Shown here piece by piece: positions 18,684 to 26,743 of a stretch of 39,907 nt of DNA. The translations under genes were made by a program, and so were the position numbers. How positions within the stretch are numbered: position 1 is the stretch's first letter; each line of letters starts with the position of its first letter. The notes under the pieces are model-generated. The model searched no databases and was not told the DNA's origin. It was given only the letters and a program-made list of their open reading frames with translations. Origin of the DNA: Deltaproteobacteria bacterium (GTDB taxonomy: Bacteria > Desulfobacterota > Binatia > Binatales > Binataceae); assembly GCA_003135135.1 (NCBI GenBank), contig PLDK01000051.1:22002-61908 (forward strand), given 5' to 3'.

Positions 18684-20249
18684 TCAGCTCTCGCGCAGGC
18701 TGCGGCGATCGACTTTGCCGTTACTCATCAGGGGCAGGCTCGCGCGAAATTCGATTGTCTCGGGCACCATGTAGGGCGGCAGTTCCGTGGCGCAATGATT
18801 GCGCAGCGTTTGTTCGCCGCCGTCCGAACCGTCCTTCAGCACCACCACCGCTTTGAGCCGATTGCCGGTCTCCGGATCGGGGACCGCAAGCACCACGGCC
18901 GCATGGACGGCAGGATGACGACAGAGTGCGGATTCGATCTCCGCGGTTTCAACCCGGTAGCCGCGTACTTTGATCTGCTCATCGGCGCGGCCGATCAGCT
19001 CCAGCCGTCCGCTGGCGTGCCGACGCACCAAATCTCCCGTGCGGCACGCGGGCACGCTCTCGCTCGGGCCGAGCCGGATGGTTCGTATGACCTCCGCGGT
19101 CATTTCCGGAAGTCCATAGTAGCCGAGCATCAGGCATGAACCGGTGACCCAGAGCTCCCCAATCGCGCCATCCGCGACCGGCTTCTCATCCTCGCCGAGC
19201 ACCAGCAGACCGTTATCCGCGGCAGTCTTGCCGATTGTGCGCGTGTCAATATCTTCGGGCGGAAATTTTACCTCGTGCAAGGTGCGAAGCTTCGCTTCGG
19301 TGCGGGCATACGCGATGATGAAACGAACCCGGGGCAAAAGCCGCATCATCTCGCCGAGCCGCTGCGCCGGCAAGTGTTCGCCTCCTGCCACGATGATTCG
19401 AAGCGCGGAGAAGTCGAGCGCGCCGAGATTTCCGCGGTTTAGCAGCATCTGGAGCACGCTCGGCACCACATAGAGGACTGTTATCCGCTGATCGCTCCAG
19501 CTTTTCGCGACCGCGGCCGGGAACGGCGCCAGCCGCGGCGGGACTGGATACACGGTCGCGCCCGCGAGCACACCGGCGAAGATCTCGAAGGTCGACATGG
19601 CGCCGCTGAGAGGCGTGTAGCCCGGGATGCGGTCCTCGCTCGAAAGCCCGAGCGAGGTTACAGTCCACTCCGCCTGCCCGGCGAAAGTGCGATGCGAAAT
19701 CGCCACGCCCTTGGGCGTCCCGCCGGAACCCGAAGTGTATTGCACGGCAGCGAGACCGGCATCGTCGCTGTGAAGCGGCGGCTGCTGCGCGCTCTCGGCC
19801 TCGACTTCGTTCCATCTCTGGGATGACCAACTCGCGGCGGGAGGTGGGTTAGGCCCGTCGCCGGCATAGAGAACCGTGCGCATCGGCGCGCTGGTGCCGA
19901 ATGCCTGCCGCAGATCGTCGGCGCGGTCCAACGCCGAGACCAGGGCTCGGATTTCGCAATCACGCGCGATGGTCGCCAGGCGCGCCACGGGCGCGGCCGG
20001 ATCAACTGGCACGAAAGCGGCACCAGCCTTGAGAACGCCCCAGATGGAAATGATCGCCTCGAGCGACTTCGGCATCCACAGAGCCACGCGATCTCCGCCG
20101 CGGACGCCGTGGCGAATCAACGAGTTAGCAACCCGGTTGGCGCTTGCGTCGAGTTCGGCATAAGTGAGAACCCGATCGTCCATTATCAGCGCTGGCCGCG
20201 CGCCGTGACGGGAGGCCGTCGCGGTGAGGAAGGATGGCACCGTCGGCAT
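18684..20249 (-). CDS. AMP-forming acyl-CoA/ACP ligase, exosortase-A-associated type
   Basis: A 521-residue ANL-superfamily adenylating enzyme. Visible core motifs: YTSGSGGTPKGVAISH (phosphate loop), the acceptor region IAYARTEAK, RTGDLVRRHASGRLELIGR with the ribose-binding Asp, KVRGYRVE (hinge), and NGKVDRRSL with the catalytic Lys. It is closer to NRPS adenylation domains and to the ligases of exosortase-A loci than to fatty acyl-CoA synthetases. Two core positions are unusual: the loop has SGG where SxTG is common, and the acceptor has YARTE where YGxTE is common. The ATG at 20249 has AGGAG about 10 bases upstream and starts 4 bases after the upstream hydrolase ends. It probably loads a carboxylic acid onto the adjacent ACP. 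Confidence 0.85.
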   Translation of the reverse strand: MPTVPSFLTATASRHGARPALIMDDRVLTYAELDASANRVANSLIRHGVRGGDRVALWMPKSLEAIISIWGVLKAGAAFVPVDPAAPVARLATIARDCEIRALVSALDRADDLRQAFGTSAPMRTVLYAGDGPNPPPAASWSSQRWNEVEAESAQQPPLHSDDAGLAAVQYTSGSGGTPKGVAISHRTFAGQAEWTVTSLGLSSEDRIPGYTPLSGAMSTFEIFAGVLAGATVYPVPPRLAPFPAAVAKSWSDQRITVLYVVPSVLQMLLNRGNLGALDFSALRIIVAGGEHLPAQRLGEMMRLLPRVRFIIAYARTEAKLRTLHEVKFPPEDIDTRTIGKTAADNGLLVLGEDEKPVADGAIGELWVTGSCLMLGYYGLPEMTAEVIRTIRLGPSESVPACRTGDLVRRHASGRLELIGRADEQIKVRGYRVETAEIESALCRHPAVHAAVVLAVPDPETGNRLKAVVVLKDGSDGGEQTLRNHCATELPPYMVPETIEFRASLPLMSNGKVDRRSLRES

Positions 20250-20253
20250 CGAG

Positions 20254-21111
20254 CTAGGACTCCTGAGCGATCGGCTGGCGCGGCTCGCGCCAAGCGCCGC
20301 TCTGGCTTCGCGCGGGATGAAATTCGCGCAGCCACGATATTGCGCGCTCGATGGCCGCGAACTGGCCCTCGATGGTGTGAATGCGGCCGGGCCAGATCTC
20401 GATCTCGAGCCGTTCGCGCGCTTCGCTGTCGAGCTTTGAGAACAGAACCTCCTCGGCGACGCGGAACTCCGCGCGCAGCCGGTCCTGCTCTGCGTAGAGA
20501 AAGAGCGCGCGCGCATGCGAGCGCGCCAGCGCTCTGAAGGAAATCTCGAAACTGTCCAGTATTTTCGGGGCACGCGCGCGCCTGACCATCGAGCGCAGGC
20601 GCGATGCGGCGCTGCGCGCGAGGCCGTCCGCGGGCGGCCCGTCAGGCTTCTCCTCGAGCACCGCTGCGGTGGCGAAAAAAATGCCGGAGATCGCATCGGC
20701 TTCATCCCTGAATGCATCGAGCGCGGTCACCGCGTCGAAGCAGTAGCCGGCCAGCAGAAACTGCTTCTGCCCGTGCGCTTCACGCAGGTAACGAATGGCG
20801 GCAACCACGTCTTCACCGCGCGGCTCTTGGCGGCTCGGCATCTCAACCTCGCCGGCGCTCTCGCCGCGGCCTCGCAGGTCGAATCTCAGGGCCGCGAATC
20901 CCTCGGCGGCAAGGATTCGTGCGGCGAGTACCGGAAGGCGGCGAAGCCCCGAACGCGGACGCCCCGGGAACACGACGCACGCGCTCGCCAGCGACGCATC
21001 GGGCGCCGGTGGCGTGAAGATCCCGTGCAGAGCGCCCTTCGGACCCTTGAATACAAGCGGCTGCTCGGCGCGTGCGCGGCTCAGCGTGGCGGGAGTTTCA
21101 CGCCAATTCAT
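20254..21111 (-). CDS. Alpha/beta hydrolase with cysteine nucleophile (exosortase-associated hydrolase-like)
   Basis: A 285-residue alpha/beta hydrolase. The nucleophile elbow reads AGYCFDA, placing Cys124 where most family members have Ser and an Asp where the second Gly normally sits. The acid is probably D210 (LYAEQD) and the histidine H245 (GRIHTIEG), so a Cys-Asp-His triad can be drawn. DLRGRGESAG follows strand 4. It overlaps the upstream hydrolase gene by 14 bp and precedes the ligase by 4 bp. In the hydrolase pair linked to exosortase-A loci one member also has Cys at this place (recalled, not searched). An acyltransferase or thioesterase role on ACP-bound substrate is inference. Confidence 0.75.
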   Translation of the reverse strand: MNWRETPATLSRARAEQPLVFKGPKGALHGIFTPPAPDASLASACVVFPGRPRSGLRRLPVLAARILAAEGFAALRFDLRGRGESAGEVEMPSRQEPRGEDVVAAIRYLREAHGQKQFLLAGYCFDAVTALDAFRDEADAISGIFFATAAVLEEKPDGPPADGLARSAASRLRSMVRRARAPKILDSFEISFRALARSHARALFLYAEQDRLRAEFRVAEEVLFSKLDSEARERLEIEIWPGRIHTIEGQFAAIERAISWLREFHPARSQSGAWREPRQPIAQES

Positions 21112-21937
21112 CGAGCCAGTCTCCCGTCTGTTTTGCGATACCCTCCGGGGTCCACCAGGAGTCGGCGCCGGCCGGCCCGCGATGTAGAACCGCGCGCACG
21201 CCTAGACCGCGCCGGACCAGAGCCTCACGCAACTGGTTGTGCTCGCGCGAGAGCCGGGAGTGCTTCTGAAACTGCGCGATCAGGGTCGGGCCGCGCCACG
21301 GTTGGAGCGCGTCCAGCAGGTCCGCATCCTGGGCGCTCTCCACGAAGTTGCGGTGGAGGTCGAATCCGAGCACGGAGATTTTGCCCTCGCGCTTAAGCCG
21401 CTCACTCATCTGATCGACCGTCAGCGACGGCCGTTCGCCTTTCGACATTTCGTAATACATAACGTGGCGCATCGACTTGCGGAAGTAGTCGCGCGCGCTC
21501 AGCACGGGCTCCCAGAGCGCAAGCCCGGTAGTGTCGGTAATTCTGGGGATTGCATGCGCGGCAACCAGCGCTCCGAACCGAACGCCCACCCACACGATCT
21601 GCGACGCGCCGCATCGTCTGCGCGCGTAGCTCGCGGCGTTCACCGCGTCTTCGACCAGACCCTCGAACGTTACGTCCTCCGGGTCGCCTGCCGAATCGCC
21701 ATGCGCCCGCGGATGATACAGGAAGGCGGAGTAACCGCTTGCCGCGATGATCCGCGCCGCGATCGCCTCGGCTCTCCCCTCGCAATGATTCTCGGAGAAG
21801 CTGTTGCAGAAGAGCACAATCGGCGCGCCCGGCCGCTCGGCGCGATACATCGCTCCGTACAGCGGGCGACCGTCCGATTCGAAATATCGGCGCTCCTCGG
21901 TCCACTTCTGCTTCTCGGGCGGATGGCGCGACAACAT
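21098..21937 (-). CDS. Alpha/beta hydrolase-like protein lacking the catalytic triad
   Basis: A 279-residue alpha/beta hydrolase-fold protein and first gene of the cassette. The strand 3-4 region (IVLFCNSFSENHCEG, YHPRAHGDSAG) is normal. The nucleophile elbow is WVGVRFGALVA, with Arg120 replacing Ser, and the C-terminal segment where the catalytic His is expected reads ADSWWTPEG. It therefore looks non-hydrolytic: a scaffold, carrier-binding partner or diverged transferase. The partner hydrolase starts 14 bp before its end. The gene is divergent from a small plus-strand gene; the 109-bp gap contains no obvious operator. Confidence 0.75.
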   Translation of the reverse strand: MLSRHPPEKQKWTEERRYFESDGRPLYGAMYRAERPGAPIVLFCNSFSENHCEGRAEAIAARIIAASGYSAFLYHPRAHGDSAGDPEDVTFEGLVEDAVNAASYARRRCGASQIVWVGVRFGALVAAHAIPRITDTTGLALWEPVLSARDYFRKSMRHVMYYEMSKGERPSLTVDQMSERLKREGKISVLGFDLHRNFVESAQDADLLDALQPWRGPTLIAQFQKHSRLSREHNQLREALVRRGLGVRAVLHRGPAGADSWWTPEGIAKQTGDWLDELA

Positions 21938-22046
21938 CGTCCGCGAAGACTAACATTCAAGCGGGCGATTGATCCATTCAGCTGCTATCCGGGCTTGCCT
22001 ATCCGTCCAGGTGCTGCGATCGGATAGTCAGCAGGAGACCCAGCTT

Positions 22047-22229
22047 ATGCCGGTCGGCGTAGTCAAAACTCCGGAAGACGAGATCGCGTGGGAACGCGCG
22101 AAGGCCCGCGCTCGTGAGGAATATCCCAACGCGCGCGGCAAGCAGTTCTACAGTATAGTGATGGCCATCTACAAGAAGATGACCCACTACGCGCCTGCTT
22201 CGCGACGCCGTACAGAAATCCCCAGGTAA
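22047..22229 (+). CDS. Small conserved-type protein (phage-associated small-protein pattern)
   Basis: A 60-residue protein. It contains PEDEIAWERAKARAREEY followed by QFYSIVMAIYKKM, a pattern recalled from short proteins found in phage and plasmid contexts near capsid or protease genes (typically W-x-x-AK...Y-x-x-I-x-x-IYKKM). The function is unknown. The ATG at 22047 has GGAG about 9 bases upstream, and the stop lies 23 bp before the CoA-transferase start. No other phage gene is present, so this is a chromosomal copy of the motif or a remnant. Confidence 0.62.
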   Translation: MPVGVVKTPEDEIAWERAKARAREEYPNARGKQFYSIVMAIYKKMTHYAPASRRRTEIPR

Positions 22230-22252
22230 TGGGGCGGGAGAACGGACAGTAG

Positions 22253-23563
22253 ATGTACGAAACGGAATACAAATCCAAATTGATGACGCCGGCGGCGGCG
22301 GTGGAGTTGATTCCATCGCGAGGCACGCTCTCGATGGGCATGGCGGCCAGCGAACCGCCCGCCTTGTTAGGAGCGCTCGAGAATCGAGTGAAGAGCCGCA
22401 AGATCGAGGAGCTTCGCGTTTACTATTCGCACTCAGTCGCAGCCGCCGCCCTCACGATTCTCAAGTACGAACACATGGACGTCATCAAGCCACATCCCTT
22501 CTTCCCCACAGGTGTCGAACGAGGGCTCTTCGAGCGGGGCCAACAGGACAATCGGTGCGTGGTCTTCTACATGCCGGGCAATTTCAGTGCGATGCCGCGC
22601 GTGTTGCGCGAAATAGGAATCGACACCTTCATCATGATGGTCGCGCCGATGGACAAAGGCGGATTTTTCAGTTGCGGCACCAACGCCGACTACACGATCC
22701 CGACCGCGCGAATCGCCAGGAATCTGATCGTCGAAGTCAATCCGAGGATGCCGCGCGTGTTCGGCGATTCGTCGGTGCACATATCGGAAGTCGCGGCGAT
22801 TGTCGAAAATGAAAGTGCGCTGTTCACGCTGGCGGTCCGGCCGCCGACGCCATTGGACAACGCGATCAGCAAGTACATCGTGGAGATGATCCCGGACCGC
22901 GCAACACTCCAGGTAGGAATCGGTGGAGTGCCCGGCGCCGTATGCGCCGCGCTGCACGGCCGCAAGGATTTGGGCATACACAGTGAGGTCATGATGCCGC
23001 CACTGGCGGCGCTGATTCAGTCCGGCACCGTCACCAACCGGTACAAGAACCTTAATCGATACAAGAACGTGTACACCCTGGCGATCGGCGACCAGCCTTT
23101 CTACGATTTTCTCAACGACAATTCGAGCATGGAGGCCCGCCCGGTTGACTATGTGAACGACCCCAACATCATCGGACAGAACGATTGCGTAATCTCGATC
23201 AACGCGTTTCTCGAGGTCAGCCTTGACGGCGCGGTCAATTCCGAAGCGATCATGGGCAAGCAGTACAGCGCTCCCGGCGGCCAGTTGGATTTCATCCGCG
23301 GCGCTCAGCTATCCAAGGGCGGCAAATCGATTCTCGCCGCCTACTCGACCGCGGGTGACGGCGCCATTTCGCGCATCGTCCCGAAGATCGAAGGACCCAC
23401 TACCGATCCAAGAACCGATACTCAGTATATCGCTACCGAGTATGGAGTGGCTTGCCTCACCGGCAAATCGACATCGGAAAGAGCCGAGGCGCTGATCGCA
23501 ATTGCTCATCCAAAATTTCGCGAGCAACTTCGTCTCGGCGCGCGGCAATTGGGCTACCTGTGA
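22253..23563 (+). CDS. Acetyl-CoA hydrolase/transferase family protein (4-hydroxybutyrate CoA-transferase-like)
   Basis: A 436-residue family I CoA-transferase. The catalytic Glu is probably E245 in GIHSEVM, and the oxyanion loop is VGIGGVPGAV (221-230). SAPGGQLDFIRGA and YIATEYGVACLTGK are conserved C-terminal elements. The size matches Cat2/4-hydroxybutyrate CoA-transferases (about 430-440 residues). It moves CoA between acetyl-CoA and a short hydroxy or fatty acid; the natural substrate is not determined. The ATG is 23 bp after the small upstream gene, so the two are likely co-transcribed. Confidence 0.9.
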   Translation: MYETEYKSKLMTPAAAVELIPSRGTLSMGMAASEPPALLGALENRVKSRKIEELRVYYSHSVAAAALTILKYEHMDVIKPHPFFPTGVERGLFERGQQDNRCVVFYMPGNFSAMPRVLREIGIDTFIMMVAPMDKGGFFSCGTNADYTIPTARIARNLIVEVNPRMPRVFGDSSVHISEVAAIVENESALFTLAVRPPTPLDNAISKYIVEMIPDRATLQVGIGGVPGAVCAALHGRKDLGIHSEVMMPPLAALIQSGTVTNRYKNLNRYKNVYTLAIGDQPFYDFLNDNSSMEARPVDYVNDPNIIGQNDCVISINAFLEVSLDGAVNSEAIMGKQYSAPGGQLDFIRGAQLSKGGKSILAAYSTAGDGAISRIVPKIEGPTTDPRTDTQYIATEYGVACLTGKSTSERAEALIAIAHPKFREQLRLGARQLGYL

Positions 23564-23952
23564 AGCGCTCCGGGCTTCTTTTGATGCAGCTGGAGATTCC
23601 GCGCCAATAAACAGACCGCCAGGACTCGTTTCGAGTATCAGGCCAAGTGCCCCAGGGCAGTTGAGGCGCTTACTGCCAAACGGGGAACGCTTGGCCGGGC
23701 TCTTTGACTTTCCCGCCGAGCACCGGATGCACCTGCGCACCGCCGACGTGTGTGCAACGGGCATCAAAGGAGAGCGCGTTTGGTCATCGGAAGAACAAAT
23801 AATGCAAATCGACGGGCTAAGCCTGACATCTAGTCTGCTAAAATCCAGTCGCGGAGCATTCGGGACCGGTGCGGCCAGCTATTCGCCGACTCTTAGACTC
23901 ATAACCAAGGTCAGTCGTCGCCGTATGTAAACAGTTTGGCAGGAGTTAAGAG
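23564..23952 (+). other. 389-bp intergenic stretch without a recognised gene
   Basis: This lies between the CoA-transferase and the P-type ATPase. Short open frames exist on both strands, but none matches a family I know and none has a good ribosome site. AGGAG about 7 bases before 23953 is the ribosome site of the ATPase. The length suggests a promoter and leader for that gene, or the remains of a decayed gene. Confidence 0.5.
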
Positions 23953-26682
23953 ATGGCTACCGAAAAGAGTTCCGCAGATGATGCGAAGAGCTCAGACGCT
24001 TCATCTGACTCCGCGCCAAACGGGTCCAAGGCTGTCGCTAAGTCCAAAGGATCGGAGCCCGGCGTGGACGAGATTCGCACGCGCGCCTACGAGATATTCC
24101 AAGCGCGCCACGGCGGACCGGGAAGTGCGCTCGGCGACTGGCAAAAGGCAGAGGCGTCAGCTTCCGCAGATGCGTTCAAGGCTGACACCTCCAAGGCAGA
24201 TGCGGCCAAAGGTGCGCAGACACCAGTTGATACCGGGACGATCCAGGAAGCGCTCGCCAAGTTCCATTCGAGTCTCGAACATGGACTAAGCCAGGAAGAA
24301 GCGGCGAGCCGGCTCAAGAAGGACGGTCCGAATGCTATCGAAGAAAAGCGCATCAGCCCCCTCAAGCGGTTCCTGACATTTCTTTGGGGGCCTATCCCAT
24401 GGATGATCGAAATTGCCGCGGTACTGTCCGCAGTGGTTCGGCATTGGGAAGACTTCGTCATCATCTTTTTCATGCTGGCGCTGAACGCGGTCGTCGGCTT
24501 CTGGGAGGAATTTAAGGCCGACAACGAGATCGAGGCACTCAAAAAGAATCTCGCACTACATTCCCGAGTGCTGCGCGACGGCAAGTGGAGCGACGTCGAG
24601 GCGAAGACGCTGGTGAGCGGGGATATTGTCATGGTCAAGCTCGGCAATGTCATCCCCGCCGACCTGAAGCTGGTCGATGGCGACTACCTCAGCATCGATC
24701 AGTCAGCGCTGACAGGCGAGTCACTGCCGGTCGACAAGAAGAAAAGTGACGTCGCGTATTCAGGATCGGTCGTGCGAATGGGCCAGATGAACGGGCTGGT
24801 CGTCGCCACCGGAATGAATACGCTATTCGGCCGCACGGCACGACTGGTCGAGAGCGTTAAGACCGTCTCCCACTTTCAGAAGGCGGTGATCAAGATCGGC
24901 AATTTCCTGATTCTGATCACGCTCGGCCTGGTCGCATTGATCCTGACGGTCGCGCTATATCGCGGCGACCCGTTGGTCGAAACCCTGCTGTTCGCGCTGA
25001 TTCTTACGGTAGCTGCAATCCCGGTCGCCTTGCCCGCCGTCCTGTCCGTCACGATGGCCGTCGGCGCATCCGTGCTTGCCAGAATGAAGGCTATCGTCTC
25101 CCGCCTCGTCGCGATCGAAGAGATGGCCGGCATGGACATTCTCTGCGCGGACAAGACCGGCACGCTCACCAAGAACGAGCTCAAGCTGGAAAAACCCGTT
25201 GTCTTCAAGGCGGGCAACGATCAGGACTTGATATTGGGCGCGGCTTTGGCATCGCGAAGGGAGGGCGGCGATGGCATCGACGAGGCGGTCCTCAAAGGTC
25301 TCCGCGATCAGTCGGTGTTAAAGACCTATCAAATCACTCATTTCACGCCTTTCGATCCTGTTAGTAAGCGAACCGAGGCCGAGGCCAAACACGACAACGC
25401 CGCTTTCAAAGTCTCGAAGGGCGCCCCGCAGGTGATTCTGGATCTGGTCCATCCCGATTCGGCGACCCGTGCTAAGGCTGAAGGCCAGGTGAACGAGCTT
25501 GCGGCCAAGGGCTATCGCACTCTTGGCGTCGCCCGCACCGATACTCAGGGGAAGTGGGAATTTCTTGGACTACTGTCCTTGTCCGATCCGCCCCGCGACG
25601 ATTCGGCCTCTACCATCGCGACCGCGCGAAACATGGGACTGCAGGTTCGCATGGTAACCGGCGACAACCTTGCAATTGCCCGCGAGGTATCGCTCGAACT
25701 CAAGCTGGGACCGAGCATCGCGGTTGCCGGCGATCTCTTTCCTGACGGTAAGGCCGACGACAGTGACAAGATAGACGCGGCCGACGGCTATGCGCAGGTT
25801 TTTCCTGAGCATAAGTTCAAAATCGTCAAAGCCCTTCAGGCTGGTGGGCATATCGTCGGAATGACCGGTGACGGCGTCAACGACGCCCCCGCGCTCAAAC
25901 GGGCCGATTGCGGAATCGCGGTAAGCGGCGCGACCGACGCGGCTCGTGCGGCCTCGGATCTGGTGCTCACGGCGACCGGACTCTCGGTAATCACCGCCGC
26001 CATTTCAGAAGCGCGCAAGATATTCGAACGCATGAACAGTTACGCAATCTACCGGATTTCCGAAACCATCCGCGTACTGCTTTTCATGACGCTCGCGATT
26101 GTGGTGTTTAACTTCTACCCGGTAACCGCAGTCATGATCGTGCTCATCGCGGTCCTCAATGACTTCCCGATCATGATGATCGCCTACGACAACACCATCG
26201 TAGCTCCACGCCCGGTGCGATGGGACATGGAACGCGTACTCACCGTCAGCTCGGTGCTCGGCGTGATGGGAGTTATCTCTGCGTTCGTCCTTTTCTGGAT
26301 CGGAGAGAGATACTTTCAGCTGCCCCGGCCCGTCATTCAGAGCCTCATATTCCTCAAGCTGCTGGTCGCCGGGCATCTCACCATCTACATCACCCGAAGC
26401 GTGGGAACGTTTTGGCAGCGCCCGTGGCCCAATTGGCGCCTGGTCGTTGCCTGCGAAACAACCCAGGTCATCGGAACCCTGGCCGCAGCCTACGGATGGG
26501 GCATGACGCCGCTGGGATGGAAGTACGCGCTGTTAGTGTGGGCCTATGCGCTTGTATGGTTCTTCATCAACGACATGGTGAAGGTCGAGGTTTACCGCCT
26601 GATGCATCTGGGGACCTCAAGCCATCAGCGCCACCTCGCAAGAGTCAACGCCAGCCTTCATCCGGCCCCAGCGGTGAAGTAG
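23953..26682 (+). CDS. Plasma-membrane proton-efflux P-type ATPase (P3A) with N-terminal DUF2934-like segment
   Basis: A 909-residue P-type ATPase. Residues 1-35 are Ser/Ala/Lys-rich and disordered-looking. Residues 41-67 (IRTRAYEIFQARH ... GDWQKAEA) match the DUF2934 pattern. From about residue 90 the P3A core runs: cation-ATPase N-domain, E256 in LTGES (actuator), phosphorylated D400 in DKTGTLT, MVTGDN and MTGDGVNDAPALK. TM6 carries AVLNDFPIMMIAYDN, where D737 aligns with the proton-carrying Asp of plant AHA2. It exports protons at ATP cost for pH homeostasis or acid tolerance. AGGAG lies 7 bases before the ATG. A terminator inside a MITE-like element follows. Confidence 0.92.
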   Translation: MATEKSSADDAKSSDASSDSAPNGSKAVAKSKGSEPGVDEIRTRAYEIFQARHGGPGSALGDWQKAEASASADAFKADTSKADAAKGAQTPVDTGTIQEALAKFHSSLEHGLSQEEAASRLKKDGPNAIEEKRISPLKRFLTFLWGPIPWMIEIAAVLSAVVRHWEDFVIIFFMLALNAVVGFWEEFKADNEIEALKKNLALHSRVLRDGKWSDVEAKTLVSGDIVMVKLGNVIPADLKLVDGDYLSIDQSALTGESLPVDKKKSDVAYSGSVVRMGQMNGLVVATGMNTLFGRTARLVESVKTVSHFQKAVIKIGNFLILITLGLVALILTVALYRGDPLVETLLFALILTVAAIPVALPAVLSVTMAVGASVLARMKAIVSRLVAIEEMAGMDILCADKTGTLTKNELKLEKPVVFKAGNDQDLILGAALASRREGGDGIDEAVLKGLRDQSVLKTYQITHFTPFDPVSKRTEAEAKHDNAAFKVSKGAPQVILDLVHPDSATRAKAEGQVNELAAKGYRTLGVARTDTQGKWEFLGLLSLSDPPRDDSASTIATARNMGLQVRMVTGDNLAIAREVSLELKLGPSIAVAGDLFPDGKADDSDKIDAADGYAQVFPEHKFKIVKALQAGGHIVGMTGDGVNDAPALKRADCGIAVSGATDAARAASDLVLTATGLSVITAAISEARKIFERMNSYAIYRISETIRVLLFMTLAIVVFNFYPVTAVMIVLIAVLNDFPIMMIAYDNTIVAPRPVRWDMERVLTVSSVLGVMGVISAFVLFWIGERYFQLPRPVIQSLIFLKLLVAGHLTIYITRSVGTFWQRPWPNWRLVVACETTQVIGTLAAAYGWGMTPLGWKYALLVWAYALVWFFINDMVKVEVYRLMHLGTSSHQRHLARVNASLHPAPAVK

Positions 26683-26743
26683 GCGACTGCAACCGTTAAA
26701 GAGCAGCCCCCTGAGGTTTCGGAAAATCCGTTTCTGGGGCAGA

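Noticed and set aside
23309-23930. Open frames on both strands in and around the 389-bp gap
   Set aside because: Each overlaps the CoA-transferase end or lacks start signals, and none matches a known family.
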